From the NCBI GenBank assembly GCA_009778325.1, contig WRJZ01000052.1, forward strand, positions 52,066-116,065: a stretch of DNA of 64,000 nucleotides. The letters are read 5' to 3'. How positions within the stretch are numbered: position 1 is the first letter of the stretch; each line of letters opens with the position of its first letter. Both the position numbers and the translations under genes were made by a program. A model generated the notes under the pieces. That model saw only the letters and a list, made by a program, of their open reading frames with translations, had not been told where the DNA came from and did not search any database. This DNA comes from Candidatus Endomicrobium neocapritermitis (GTDB lineage: Bacteria; Elusimicrobiota; Endomicrobiia; Endomicrobiales; Endomicrobiaceae). Below, one piece after another: positions 18,177 through 27,916 of the stretch.

Positions 18177-19051
18177 TATTTGATAAACCTGAAAAAGAAA
18201 GAACAGACTCTTTTTTAGCTCTTCATTTTAAAGAGTATTCGCGCTCTTATTTTCAAAAACTTGCCGAAAAAGAAAAAATTACCGTTAACGGAAAAGCTGT
18301 TTTGCCAAGCCGCAAACTTAAACAAGGCGATGAAATAAGCGTTATATTTGAAAAAGAAGAAGCTTATGAGGGCATAAAACCGGAGAAGATAAAGCTTGAT
18401 ATTGTTTATGAAGATAACGATATAATTCTTGTAAATAAACAGCCGGGAATAGTCGTGCATCCTTCATACGGGCATCCTTCAGGCACTCTTCTGAACGCGC
18501 TGATGTACCATGCCAAGGGGAAATACATACCTTTTATGGTTCACAGGCTTGATAAAGACACGTCTGGAATAATAATTTTTGCCAAAAACGAAAAAGCAAA
18601 AATAAGCATTTCAAAACAACTGCAGAAAAGAGCCGTTAAAAAGATTTACTATGCCGCGGTTAAAGGCACAATTGTTGAAAACAGGGGAAGAATAGAGGCT
18701 CCGCTGGGCAGGTCCCCGGAAAACAGAAAAATAATGTCTGTTAATCCTGCGGCTAAGAAAATGGCTATAACGGAATTTAAAGTGCTTGAAAGAAAAAAAG
18801 ACTGCACTCTTGTTGAAGTAAGAATAATAACCGGAAGAACGCATCAGATAAGAAGCCACATGAAATACATCAATCATCCCGTAATAGGCGATTCGCAGTA
18901 CGGCGGCCCTGAAACGGTTGAAGGTAAAGAGTATAGAAGGCAGATGCTTCACGCCTACAGCGTAACTTTTACACATCCCAAAACATGCAAGCAGGCAGAA
19001 TTTCACGCAAAACTTCCAGCAGATATGAAGGAAATCTTTAACAGCAGGTAA
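18161..19051 (+). CDS. RluA/RluD family 23S rRNA pseudouridine synthase
   Basis: A 296-residue protein with an N-terminal S4 RNA-binding domain (EKEKITVNGKAVLPSRKLKQ). The catalytic motif MVHRLDKDTSGIIIFAKN holds the Asp nucleophile. A later RTHQIRSHMKYINHPVIGD is typical of the RluA/C/D group. By length and S4 domain it is most like RluD, but site specificity (for example U1911/1915/1917) cannot be read from sequence alone. It overlaps lgt by 16 bases, an arrangement frequent after lspA. Confidence 0.93.
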   Translation: MEEKIIFDKPEKERTDSFLALHFKEYSRSYFQKLAEKEKITVNGKAVLPSRKLKQGDEISVIFEKEEAYEGIKPEKIKLDIVYEDNDIILVNKQPGIVVHPSYGHPSGTLLNALMYHAKGKYIPFMVHRLDKDTSGIIIFAKNEKAKISISKQLQKRAVKKIYYAAVKGTIVENRGRIEAPLGRSPENRKIMSVNPAAKKMAITEFKVLERKKDCTLVEVRIITGRTHQIRSHMKYINHPVIGDSQYGGPETVEGKEYRRQMLHAYSVTFTHPKTCKQAEFHAKLPADMKEIFNSR

Positions 19052-19060
19052 ATTAAGTTC

Positions 19061-19127
19061 GTCATTGCGGGCTCAGACCCGCAATCTACAATTTACGGCG
19101 AGAGTGCGGGTCGGAGCCCGCAATGAC
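19061..19127 (+). repeat. REP-like palindrome of the GTCATTGCGGG type
   Basis: The outer arms GTCATTGCGGGCTC and GAGCCCGCAATGAC are perfect complements. A second nested stem, GACCCGCA/TGCGGGTC, is inside. The GTCATTGCG...CGCAATGAC frame recurs at 55463 and, in part, at 44472 and 48281. It lies between two convergent genes and could act as a bidirectional terminator-like structure. Confidence 0.85.
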
Positions 19128-19147
19128 AATACATATCCATAAATCTC

Positions 19148-19573
19148 TTATTTTCTGGAGTATTCATTGTTAGCAAATCTCAGCTTATCACCTGTAACAT
19201 ACCATTCCATCCAACTCCCTCTTTCACGCCACCGGTATATCTCCCGGGCATCCTCTCCATCATCGTCTATATAGTCAAGAACTAAACTGTTATCGCTCTT
19301 AATTGAGTAGGTGCAATTTTTGTAGCTGCCGTAGTAAGGATCGCTGTAATCTGGAGCATAATCTATACATGTTCCGTCTTCTTTAAAAATAAACACAAGC
19401 CTCTCTCCATGAGCATTTGCATATTCCCAGTGGCCGACAATTAATTTTCGTGGCGATGGGGAAGTGTCGGACGGAGCGCCGGACGGATCATTGTTTCCGC
19501 CGCTGCTGTAACCTGTCAGGCAGGTCAGCATGACTAGCGTCAAAACTAATATCAATACTCTTTCTGTCTTCAT
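19148..19573 (-). CDS. small exported protein with a damaged lipobox
   Basis: About 141 residues from the second ATG (19573), which has the better spacing to GAGGAA; the first ATG (19579) adds Met-Lys. The signal sequence ends LTCLTGYSSGG: a classic lipobox would be LTGC, and here TAC (Tyr) replaces TGC (Cys), one transition away. A Ser/Pro/Asp-rich linker follows, then a compact domain (VGHWEYANAHGERLVFIFKEDGTC ... KNCTYSIKSDNSLVLDY) like lipocalin-type or DUF5640-like proteins, which monitor size but have no known enzymatic role. Another upstream Cys (LTC) might serve instead. Confidence 0.75.
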   Translation of the reverse strand: MKTERVLILVLTLVMLTCLTGYSSGGNNDPSGAPSDTSPSPRKLIVGHWEYANAHGERLVFIFKEDGTCIDYAPDYSDPYYGSYKNCTYSIKSDNSLVLDYIDDDGEDAREIYRWRERGSWMEWYVTGDKLRFANNEYSRK

Positions 19574-19622
19574 TTTCATTTCCTCTTATTTAGTTAAATC
19601 TGATAAATCGCTGTTTTTCTGC

Positions 19623-19660
19623 AAAATCTGCCGGATGGCATTCACCTCCGGCAGATTTTT
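19623..19660 (-). terminator. rho-independent terminator of the giant minus-strand gene
   Basis: A 13-bp perfect stem, AAAATCTGCCGGA/TCCGGCAGATTTT, with an 11-base loop. On the minus strand it follows the stop of the giant gene by about 35 bases and ends in a short T run. It is also symmetric enough to work in the other direction. Confidence 0.8.
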
Positions 19661-19695
19661 ATTTAAAATTATTCACTGTTAATTATTATCTATTA

Positions 19696-22600
19696 TTACG
19701 CTGCAGTAAGCATTGCTTTTAAGCCTGCCATCTTTTGATGTTCTTTTTTTGCCGTTTCTTTCCCGGAGATTGTTTCAAAAACCGGCGCAAGGGTAAAAGT
19801 GTCGTTTACCACAACAGCTATCGCCTGTTCGATTTGTTTTGGGGCTGCGTCGTCTTTTAACGCATGAGATATTATTTCGCCGAATTTCAGATCCGCGTCA
19901 AATTCAACCTGTATTGTTTGCAAATAGTCGGCAGCATTAAAATTTTCTATTTTATTCACTCCTTTCTGTATCAATGCCGTAAGTGTGTTTTGCATTCCCG
20001 CATCCTGTTCTATAATCATTTTTTTTCCTTTTTCAAGTTTCAGTTCAACTATTTTGCGTTCTATCATATTTAAAACTAAAATTTTTGACGTGAGGGCTTG
20101 AGTATAAGATTTTTTCTTTTCGTCCGTGTCCAGCTGACCAAGCATTATTTGCGCTTCCGGCAAATTTTTAATTATATTTTCCGCAGCTTCTTTTGTTAAA
20201 TCTCCGTTTATGTTTAACTCCTTGCCGAACTCCAGCTGCTGCGCCATATTGACGGCGTCCTGCTCTGGTACTTCGCTCAATTTAAAGGTTTTTCCAAACC
20301 AGCCGAGCGCCACAGCTAAAATATTATTGTTTTGCAAAATGCTTCTGGTATTGTTTATCTCGTTTTTTATAAGATCTAAACCTATTATGTTATATCCTTG
20401 ATAATTATCGCTCAATGCCCGGTCAAGCTTTCCGTTGTAGTTCTTCAAATCTTCTTTTGTTAAAAACAGTCTTGCCTGAATTTCTTTGCCGGTGTTTAAG
20501 TCCATAAAAGTAGTTTTGCCGACCAGAATGCCGCTGATGCCTATATTTGTATATCCTGATTTGGCGGGGTTATCTATACTGTCAACAGCTAAAAATATTT
20601 CTATACCCAGTAAACGTAAATCCCTTAATGTTCTCTGGCTTTTTTTACCGGGTTCTAATTGCTGTATTAAATTATCCAACTGGTCGGAATTCAGCATAAT
20701 CTTTACGTTTTGATAATCAGTTTGCTTTGAAAGAGCGTTTAAAACGTCTTTGACTGCTTTGTCATTGGCATTTAGATTTGCGATATCAAGAATATTTTTA
20801 TCCGCCTGAGCATTGCGCAACTTTTTTTGGATTCTCGAGAGTGAAGCTATATAATCTTCAAACTCTTTGCCTTTAAGGTCTTCTATCAAGTCAATGCCTA
20901 CTTTTATGATATCGCCTTCAAAGCTTATATTTTGTTTGTTGTCATTGTCTTTATCAATAACAACGAAACTCGATATTTTTTCCAAATTTCTGTTGCCTTG
21001 CAAGGCTTGAGTTATTTTATAGTATTCAACTTTGTTTGCCGAAAATACTTTAACTTTAACATTTTCACCTTTGCTGTTTAGTATTGGTATTGTTCTCATT
21101 CTCAAAGGAGTATCACCTGCTTTTCCGATATAATCTCCTTCAATAGAATCATTTACGACAAAAATAGTTTCCGGAATAGAACTATATTTTTCAATAAATC
21201 CGGGTGTTTTCAAATCTTCGCTTGTAGCATATACAACATACGCCGTATCCGCAGCCTCACCGGATATTGTAGAGAAAAAACCTAAACAAAGTTTAATAAA
21301 CGGCAGGAATGTATATTCTATATTATCTGTTATCGCCTCCAAAAACGCCGTCATAAATATCTCCTTTGCAGGATCGTTTCCTTTAAGCGCATTAAGAAAT
21401 GATGCAGCCTTTTCCGGTTTGCCGTATTGTACATGTAAAAATTCTTTCATTGTTTCGAATAAATATTTTACCATAGACGCAGGGGGCCTGGCTTTCAAAT
21501 AGCCTATATTGTTGGCTCTATCGGCGAGTTTTGGTTCCACTAAATTTTTGGTTATAAGTCCGTAGTAATAACGGTATGGGTTGAATTTTGATTGTTGTTT
21601 TGGCATAGCTAAGTCGTACGGGGATTTTTTTGTCATTGCTGTGACATATGATATAATTTCATCAACTTGCTCTTTATCAAACCCGGCTTTGTAAAGACCG
21701 TCTTTTATATTTTCTCGTACGGCATCTCTGCTCTTTTCGGCAGTTTTCACATCTTTAATTCTACCGTTTTCCATAACGCTCTCGTAATCTGCCGAATCTT
21801 CCATAGCATCGTGCAGAAACTCCGCGGCAATAAGTTCGGGTTTGGTTATACCCATTTTTATAAGTATTGCCACGGAGCCTAAAATGTGCGCCATATACGG
21901 CGTATGTAAATCTTCTCTTGTCTGGCCCCGATGATGATGCGAAGCTATTTTATAAAGCCCTTCAAGCTGTTCTTGAGATAAATCAATATTTGCCCGGACA
22001 TTTTCCAAATACTGCGATCTGGTCGCATGATTATTTTTCGGATCTTTGTCTAATTCTTCCAGCTTTTCCCGTATAAATTGTACTGTATCTTGTCCATCGT
22101 AAGGTGTTGATTTAGATGCTGCCGGTACTGTTTTTACATTGCCGTCCTTCTGATATTTGCCGGCACTCATTGCCGTTTCGGGATGTTCTATATTATGCTG
22201 TCTGTGCGGTTTTACGCTTGCTATAGCCAATGCCAGATTTGCTATGAATTTAATAGGTCCTTTATAAAACGCATTTTTTTGAGCCGCCGAGATAATATCG
22301 GCTAATCCTTTTTCGAAGCCGTAAACAGTTTCTCGCTCTTCAATAAGTTCTTTATATTGCTCAGGCTGGGCTTTGGCAAGAAAAGCTTCAGAAAGGTTCC
22401 CTTCCCAAGTATCGTAGCTCAAAACAATGTCAAGCGCTTCGTTATATTCCGGATGGAATCCTAAAAACCAGTCCCGCGTTTGTTTGCCTGACGCGACTGC
22501 CGCTATTTTGAACATTTCAAATACAGGAGCAAGATTTTCATCGTAAAACTTTTGGCCTTTTGTTCTCTTAAGCTTATCCGGCTGTCCGTTTTTATCGGTT

Positions 22601-25452
22601 GCAGGTTTATAGAAAACCCAGCCTAAAAATTTTCTTACCCGCCCGTTGATACTTAAGGGCCTGCCGGATGATTCTTTGAGAGAAACTCTAATATCTGCGT
22701 AGTTGTGTTCATGGAACACTGTTATATCCAAATCAGGATATTTAGATGTTAGCCTATTTACGATGTTATTTGTTTCTTCATCTGACGGGTTATTCACGCG
22801 AAACGAGCGAGAGTAAGAATCCAAGTCATTGGCGGGATGGCCTGCTTCTACCCACCTATTTATTACGTCTTCAAATGCCGATAAATCGACATTATATTCC
22901 ATCATATCGTTAGTGTTATATGGTACAGGTTTGAAACCATTTTCTTCATAGGAATGTTTGGTTTTACTGTATAATGTTATTTTATTCAATCCAATTTCCG
23001 CCGCGAGCTCTTTTATCCTATTAATAATCAAAGTTCCTAAACCTACACCTTTAAAATCAGACGCTGTTGCAAAAGCTGCAATATGCATATCACTATGTAT
23101 CAACGCTGCAGATGCTGCGGATCCTTTTACTTTAGCGACTATAACAAGGTCTCCAATCCTTTTAGAATACGATTGCGACTGGCGTATTGTTTCCTGTGAC
23201 CATTTATTACTAGCCAGCTCATTATTAAAGATTTCAAAAGCGGCATTCCAATCATCATCTGATTCCGCAATATGTACGGTAATATCTTTTTTCATTTGTG
23301 CTCTAAGCAATAAATTTTGCATAAAAGGCATAAAATATACGTATCTATCCGGTGAGATTTCGTCTAAACGTTCGCCTAAATAACCAGTTGCTTCTATTTT
23401 TGCTATAGGCCCTTCTGCAAAATATATTCCCGCATTGAACAATAAAAGGGAGATTTGTTTTAAAACTTCATATTCGATATTATTAAGCGTTGCAAGCGGG
23501 GTTTGTAATCTTTGCAAGTTGAATAAATTTCCTATTTTGTCCAAAGACAGTCCCGGAATGCTTGTTATGGCTTCTTCAATATTTTTTAAATCAATTTTTT
23601 TTACGCCGCTCAAAGGTGCTGTTATTTTATTATTATTATCGATAATAACTATATCATCGCCTTCAATAGAAATATTTTTGAGTCTTATTTTTATTTTGTC
23701 AATTAGTTCCGATTCAGCAGAAATATTTTCCAGGTCTGCTTTTATTTTATCAAGTATTTGAGCGCCGTCTAAGCCCAAAGCGTACGCGGCTCGCAGTATT
23801 TTTACAGTCTGATTTATGTCGGAAATGTTTGACATCAAGATCTTGGCCAATGCTTCGGACTGAAATTGCGCCTGTTCTTTAATTAGCTCGGTATATGTTG
23901 CCTGCGCTTTGCTGATGTCCGTAGTTATATTCGGAGTTATTACTATGGACGTTATTCCTTTTTGCGACAGAAGCTCTTTTAAGCCTTCGCTGTGGTAGCC
24001 GCCGGTTATTACTATTTTTACGTCTTTGGCGTTTTTAAGGATATTGTCCGGGGAAATATCATCGGCTTTGTCATTTACTTCAAGGCGCGATGGGATGAAA
24101 GATTTGTCAAAAATATTAGATAAGAATATTTCATTTCTTTCGGTATTTATATCGTAGTATTTATTTAATTCGGCAAAATCGGATTCTATTTCTTTTAAAT
24201 TGTTAAATGCCGAATATTTAGCGTATATCGATAAAAATAAATTTAAGTTTTCTTTGACATATGACCAATCGTCATAAGTAATGGAAGCGGTAAGATAATC
24301 TTTGAAATATTTTTTAAAGTCAGTGATAAAAGCTATTTCCGCTTCCGTATTATTGTAAGACAATGCGAATTTTATTTTTTCCGTGAGATTACGCTGCTCG
24401 TTCAGCAAATCTACGGGGTTTAGTAATTTTGTATATTCATTTATTGCCGCGAGTTTGTTTAAATTTCCGTATTTTGGCGCTGCGACGGAATTTGCTTTTA
24501 AAAGCGCGAAGACAAACTCCAGCACTTTTTCGTTGTCCTGAAAATTATTTGTGTCATCGAGCAATTGTTTGTATTGGCTGTAAGGAATGGTATTTTTAAG
24601 ATTTTCGATTAAGGCCTGAAGTTCCAGCGATGCTCTTTTTGCGTCTGTTTTTTTGGACTCTTTTATCATGCCTAAATAAAGATTTACATTCGGATAGCTG
24701 TCGATGCTGATTCTTGTCGTATTGTTGTATTTCGAGGGGTTTTTATTGATAGAGGAAACGTATTTTTCCAATATTGAATAGAATTTTGAATCGGATATTT
24801 GTTTGTTTTCATATTTGGCAAGCGCTTTGTTAAAGCGAATATTTCTGCCGTTTGTGTAAAGTTTATTTAAAATGCCTATTTCTTTATTCATTTTGCCGAT
24901 GATTTCTTCATATTTGGATTTGCTGTTTTCTATATCGGCAAGTCTTTTTATGTTTTTTATGTGTATTTGTTTATTTTCAATGCCTTTGACCGGCTTAGGG
25001 TTTGCGCAGGTCATGGCGTAATATTCGCTTGCGGTTAATTCGCCGTTATTTAAAAGCTGTTCTATTATCTTATTTTTAAGTTCGTCGTCCTTTACGGCAT
25101 TTATCCAGCTGACGTCAATTTTACCATAGCCGCCTTCCGTATAAATTACGGAAACATTATATTTTGATGATATTGAATCTATAATTTTTGAAATGTTTCT
25201 TTGAGTTTCAGCGTGGGAATGAAGGTCCTGGATGTTTATTACCACGGTATCGCTTTGTTTGTTGTTGACGGAGGTTATTTTGCCTTGAGACAGCGGGATA
25301 ACGGAGAAAAAAATTGCTGTGTCAAACGTATTATCGGCAGTTTGGCTGGCAGCGCTAATAATAGCCGCGCTGATGTTCGGCGTTAACGATGAAAATAAAA
25401 AAGCCGTTACCACAAATAATGCGATAAATTTTTTTAATAATGTACTTTTCAT
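19696..25452 (-). CDS. giant exported multidomain protein with GNAT and RelA/SpoT-type HD domains
   Basis: About 1918 residues from ATG 25452, chosen because GGAGAG lies just upstream; an in-frame GTG seven codons earlier is less likely. The N-terminus (MKSTLLKKFIALFVVTAF) is a signal peptide or membrane anchor. Residues ~65-510 resemble a ChaN/TraB-like fold of Omnitrophota-type proteins (INIQDLHSHAETQRNI; VITGGYHSEGLKELL). A GNAT acetyltransferase domain follows at ~725-850 (FKGVGLGTLIINRIKELAAE, SYEENGF). A RelA/SpoT hydrolase-type HD domain sits at ~1165-1360 (HHHRGQTRED, TPYMAHILGS, EFLHDAMED, KLADRANN). The last 500 residues are unassigned. Its cellular location and substrates are unknown; enzymatic activity outside the cytoplasm would be unusual. 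Confidence 0.85.
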   Translation of the reverse strand: MKSTLLKKFIALFVVTAFLFSSLTPNISAAIISAASQTADNTFDTAIFFSVIPLSQGKITSVNNKQSDTVVINIQDLHSHAETQRNISKIIDSISSKYNVSVIYTEGGYGKIDVSWINAVKDDELKNKIIEQLLNNGELTASEYYAMTCANPKPVKGIENKQIHIKNIKRLADIENSKSKYEEIIGKMNKEIGILNKLYTNGRNIRFNKALAKYENKQISDSKFYSILEKYVSSINKNPSKYNNTTRISIDSYPNVNLYLGMIKESKKTDAKRASLELQALIENLKNTIPYSQYKQLLDDTNNFQDNEKVLEFVFALLKANSVAAPKYGNLNKLAAINEYTKLLNPVDLLNEQRNLTEKIKFALSYNNTEAEIAFITDFKKYFKDYLTASITYDDWSYVKENLNLFLSIYAKYSAFNNLKEIESDFAELNKYYDINTERNEIFLSNIFDKSFIPSRLEVNDKADDISPDNILKNAKDVKIVITGGYHSEGLKELLSQKGITSIVITPNITTDISKAQATYTELIKEQAQFQSEALAKILMSNISDINQTVKILRAAYALGLDGAQILDKIKADLENISAESELIDKIKIRLKNISIEGDDIVIIDNNNKITAPLSGVKKIDLKNIEEAITSIPGLSLDKIGNLFNLQRLQTPLATLNNIEYEVLKQISLLLFNAGIYFAEGPIAKIEATGYLGERLDEISPDRYVYFMPFMQNLLLRAQMKKDITVHIAESDDDWNAAFEIFNNELASNKWSQETIRQSQSYSKRIGDLVIVAKVKGSAASAALIHSDMHIAAFATASDFKGVGLGTLIINRIKELAAEIGLNKITLYSKTKHSYEENGFKPVPYNTNDMMEYNVDLSAFEDVINRWVEAGHPANDLDSYSRSFRVNNPSDEETNNIVNRLTSKYPDLDITVFHEHNYADIRVSLKESSGRPLSINGRVRKFLGWVFYKPATDKNGQPDKLKRTKGQKFYDENLAPVFEMFKIAAVASGKQTRDWFLGFHPEYNEALDIVLSYDTWEGNLSEAFLAKAQPEQYKELIEERETVYGFEKGLADIISAAQKNAFYKGPIKFIANLALAIASVKPHRQHNIEHPETAMSAGKYQKDGNVKTVPAASKSTPYDGQDTVQFIREKLEELDKDPKNNHATRSQYLENVRANIDLSQEQLEGLYKIASHHHRGQTREDLHTPYMAHILGSVAILIKMGITKPELIAAEFLHDAMEDSADYESVMENGRIKDVKTAEKSRDAVRENIKDGLYKAGFDKEQVDEIISYVTAMTKKSPYDLAMPKQQSKFNPYRYYYGLITKNLVEPKLADRANNIGYLKARPPASMVKYLFETMKEFLHVQYGKPEKAASFLNALKGNDPAKEIFMTAFLEAITDNIEYTFLPFIKLCLGFFSTISGEAADTAYVVYATSEDLKTPGFIEKYSSIPETIFVVNDSIEGDYIGKAGDTPLRMRTIPILNSKGENVKVKVFSANKVEYYKITQALQGNRNLEKISSFVVIDKDNDNKQNISFEGDIIKVGIDLIEDLKGKEFEDYIASLSRIQKKLRNAQADKNILDIANLNANDKAVKDVLNALSKQTDYQNVKIMLNSDQLDNLIQQLEPGKKSQRTLRDLRLLGIEIFLAVDSIDNPAKSGYTNIGISGILVGKTTFMDLNTGKEIQARLFLTKEDLKNYNGKLDRALSDNYQGYNIIGLDLIKNEINNTRSILQNNNILAVALGWFGKTFKLSEVPEQDAVNMAQQLEFGKELNINGDLTKEAAENIIKNLPEAQIMLGQLDTDEKKKSYTQALTSKILVLNMIERKIVELKLEKGKKMIIEQDAGMQNTLTALIQKGVNKIENFNAADYLQTIQVEFDADLKFGEIISHALKDDAAPKQIEQAIAVVVNDTFTLAPVFETISGKETAKKEHQKMAGLKAMLTAA

Positions 25453-25503
25453 CAACTCTCCGATTTTAAACACCCTATCAGAATGGCACCGTTTTAGTAA
25501 TAA

Positions 25504-25542
25504 AAAAACATATAATTCTAACCTGCCGAATTATATGTTTTT
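25504..25542 (-). terminator. rho-independent terminator for the small minus-strand membrane protein
   Basis: A 15-bp perfect stem (AAAAACATATAATTC and complement) with a 9-base loop, ending in a run of seven T on the minus strand. It overlaps the last codons of the upstream gene. It lies before the giant gene, so read-through would be needed for co-transcription. Confidence 0.8.
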
Positions 25543-26061
25543 ATTTGAGAATATCGTAAAAACATTTCGTTTTTTTCTAAAAATTATTACAAGCCACGCC
25601 AACAGCATAAGGTAAAAAACAGCCGGAATATCTTGATGACTTGCCGATCGGAAAAGCATATTATCCTGGGCGCTGTGACTATGCGCGGCGTAAACTCCGC
25701 CGAAGAACCTGCTGTCAAAAGACAGATGTTTCGACTTCGCAGCTACGCTGCTTCGCTCAGCATTACGCCCCAAACTGTCAATGAATAAAAACTCTCTTTT
25801 ATCTTCATCCGTATTTCTTTTCTCTTCTTTTTTATTTTGCTTGACGGTATTTTTATATAATCCGCCTAATAAATTATCCTGCAATTCTTTTGTGAGCTGA
25901 ATCGGATTGTAAGAATATGTTATTGTGCTGGCAATAGAGGAAAACGTGACAGACAAATCAAGATTATCATTATTTAAAATTATTGAGCTTATAGAAATAT
26001 TTAATAAAATGCTCAGCAAGATGCTATAAGAAATGATTCGAATTTTAAATGCTTTGTTCAT
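25531..26061 (-). CDS. small membrane or exported protein of unknown function
   Basis: A 176-residue protein with an N-terminal hydrophobic segment (IISYSILLSILLNISISSII) and a C-terminal hydrophobic helix followed by basic residues (VFYLMLLAWLVIIFRKKRN), a layout reminiscent of cell-surface sorting tails. The middle is charged (KQNKKEEKRNTDEDKRE) and contains a histidine patch, AAHSHSA. AAGGTGAA precedes the ATG by five bases. Part of the coding sequence (about 25725-25775) reads through a small palindromic repeat (TTCGCAGCTACGCTGCTTCGC). It is upstream of the giant gene on the same strand; a partnership is possible but unproven. Confidence 0.6.
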   Translation of the reverse strand: MNKAFKIRIISYSILLSILLNISISSIILNNDNLDLSVTFSSIASTITYSYNPIQLTKELQDNLLGGLYKNTVKQNKKEEKRNTDEDKREFLFIDSLGRNAERSSVAAKSKHLSFDSRFFGGVYAAHSHSAQDNMLFRSASHQDIPAVFYLMLLAWLVIIFRKKRNVFTIFSNKNI

Positions 26062-26188
26062 AAATTCACCTTTATAATAATATATTATATATAAATTTTA
26101 AAAATTTAATAAGTGAAATATATGTGAAATTATAAGAGACAATTACAAATTACGGATGACGAATTACGAATCAAAGACAAAAAAATAT

Positions 26189-26259
26189 TTGACAAAAAAT
26201 ATAATTATTACTAAAATAGCACTTGTGTTTGTTGAGTGCTAAGCTATTGCGAGTGCTAA
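26189..26259 (+). promoter_or_regulatory. hrcA operon promoter with CIRCE operator plus a third half-site
   Basis: The -35 TTGACA (26189-26194) and -10 TAAAAT (26212-26217) are spaced 17 bases. CIRCE reads ATAGCACTT-N9-GAGTGCTAA (26216-26242), with a perfect right arm. A third arm, GAGTGCTAA again in direct orientation, lies at 26251-26259. HrcA autorepression of hrcA-grpE-dnaK is expected from family knowledge. Confidence 0.9.
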
Positions 26260-26284
26260 AGTAGTTCAAAATTAAGAGGGAAAG

Positions 26285-27322
26285 ATGCGTCAGGTAGCCA
26301 TTGAAGTAGTTCATGAAAGAAAAAGTAAAATCTTGAATGCCGTAATTCATCATTTTATAAAAACAGGGAAGCCCGTAGGTTCGAATGTTTTGATAGATGA
26401 GTACAATATTAAACTGTCTCCTGCAACGGTAAGAAATCTTATGGCCGAGCTTGAAGAAGACGGGTTTTTAACGCAGCCTCATACTTCTGCAGGAAGAATT
26501 CCTACTGATAAAGGTTACAGAGCATATGTGGATTCTCTTGTAAAGCTTCAGAAGTTCGCGATTGAAGAAGAGGAAAGAATAAAAAAAGAGTACGAGCAAA
26601 AGCATAAAGAAATCGAAACTCTTCTCTCGGAAACATCAAGAATACTTTCCGGACTTTCCCAATATACGGGATTTGTTCTCGCCCCGAAAGCCCAGTATGA
26701 CGAAATCAGCAATATAGAGCTTTTACAAATAGCGCCGGATCAGCTTTTGATAGTTTTGCTTACTCATACCGGAATGGTTAAACATAAAAAAGTGAATGCG
26801 TCTTTATCGCCAGAGCAGCTTACAAAACTGAGAAGCTTTTTAAATGAAAAGCTCAGAGGCGTGCCTTTGGCGCAGGCAAATAAGATAATTTCCGAGGAAG
26901 TTGCGGACTTTAAGCAAAAAAGAGCCGAGATATATCAGGTCGTTGAAAAAATAGGAGATATATTTTACGCGATACAGGATGATATTTATATTGACGGCAC
27001 GTCAAACGCGGCTTCAATTCCGGATTTTATTGATTTTGAACCTATAAAATCAATTATAAAGCTTAATGAAGATAAAGAAAAACTAATACAATTAATCAGC
27101 GAAGATTTTGATTCCGGCGCAATAAACGTGAAAATAGGCTCTGAAAATCTTCCTGCCGAACTTAAAGATTTAAGCATAATAACTACATCATACAACGACG
27201 GAAACCGCACAATCGGCGTTTTGGGCATTATCGGTCCTAAGAGAATGCCGTACGATAAAATGATGTCTCTGGTAAGCGCCGTTTCCAAAATGCTGAACGA
27301 GGTTTTTAAAAAAGGGGGCTAA
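26285..27322 (+). CDS. hrcA: heat-inducible transcription repressor HrcA
   Basis: A 345-residue repressor that binds CIRCE and is kept active by GroEL. The N-terminal winged helix is clear (VIHHFIKTGKPVGSNVLIDEYNIKLSPATVRNLMAELEEDGFL), followed by QPHTSAGRIPTDKGYRAYVD. The C-terminal GAF-like domain ends with GVLGIIGPKRMPYDKMMSLV. The start ATG follows AAGAGGG. CIRCE sites at 26216 (own operon) and 9734 (groES) are its evident targets in this window. Length is normal. Confidence 0.97.
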   Translation: MRQVAIEVVHERKSKILNAVIHHFIKTGKPVGSNVLIDEYNIKLSPATVRNLMAELEEDGFLTQPHTSAGRIPTDKGYRAYVDSLVKLQKFAIEEEERIKKEYEQKHKEIETLLSETSRILSGLSQYTGFVLAPKAQYDEISNIELLQIAPDQLLIVLLTHTGMVKHKKVNASLSPEQLTKLRSFLNEKLRGVPLAQANKIISEEVADFKQKRAEIYQVVEKIGDIFYAIQDDIYIDGTSNAASIPDFIDFEPIKSIIKLNEDKEKLIQLISEDFDSGAINVKIGSENLPAELKDLSIITTSYNDGNRTIGVLGIIGPKRMPYDKMMSLVSAVSKMLNEVFKKGG

Positions 27323-27323
27323 G

Positions 27324-27866
27324 TTGGAAGAGAACGTAAAAGAACAAAACTGCTGCTGCGAAGAAGACGCACGAGACGCGAAACTTTCCGAACTGGAAAT
27401 TTTAAAACAGTCTTTTGATGAAAAGAAAAAACAGGCCGAAGATTATTACGATCAGCTTGTAAGGCTGAAAGCTGATTTTGAAAATTTCAGAAGGCGCTCG
27501 GAAAAAGAAAAAAGAGATTATCTGGACTGGGGAAAAGAAAAAATCCTTTTAAAGCAGATTTCTATAGACGATGTTTTGCAGCAAGCTTTAAAAAGCGCAA
27601 AATCCGGAGGTAAAACTGAAGACATAATCGTCGGTTTGGACATGATAAGCAAAGAGTTTTCAAAAATGCTTAAAGAAGAAGGCGTTGAAGAAATAACCTG
27701 CGAAAAATTCGACCCGAATGTCTGCGAAGCCTTAGACACGGTAGAAAGCGAAGAAGAAGACGGCTCAATTCTTGAGGTATATCAGAAGGGCTATAAGATG
27801 AATGGAAAACTGATTAGAGCGGCAAAGGTAAAAGTGGCGAAAAACGCGCATGCGCAAGACAATTAA
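27324..27866 (+). CDS. grpE: nucleotide exchange factor GrpE
   Basis: A 180-residue GrpE, promoting ADP release from DnaK. An acidic N-terminus and a long coiled coil (residues ~20-75; [15 protein letters not shown] is the family hallmark) precede the beta-domain with [17 protein letters not shown] and [21 protein letters not shown]. Translation most likely starts at TTG 27324: it follows AAAGGGGG closely and there is one base between it and the hrcA stop. An unusual N-terminal Cys-rich stretch (QNCCCEED) is present. Confidence 0.95.
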   Translation: MEENVKEQNCCCEEDARDAKLSELEILKQSFDEKKKQAEDYYDQLVRLKADFENFRRRSEKEKRDYLDWGKEKILLKQISIDDVLQQALKSAKSGGKTEDIIVGLDMISKEFSKMLKEEGVEEITCEKFDPNVCEALDTVESEEEDGSILEVYQKGYKMNGKLIRAAKVKVAKNAHAQDN

Positions 27867-27916
27867 GATTAAAAAACAACAAGAATATAAAAAATAATTA
27901 CAAAAGGAGCAGTCTC

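Noticed and set aside
26138..26185. A further modular hairpin element before hrcA
   Set aside because: Only ATTACGA-like words of a left arm are present, with no right arm; too little to call. The rest of the spacer is the hrcA promoter.
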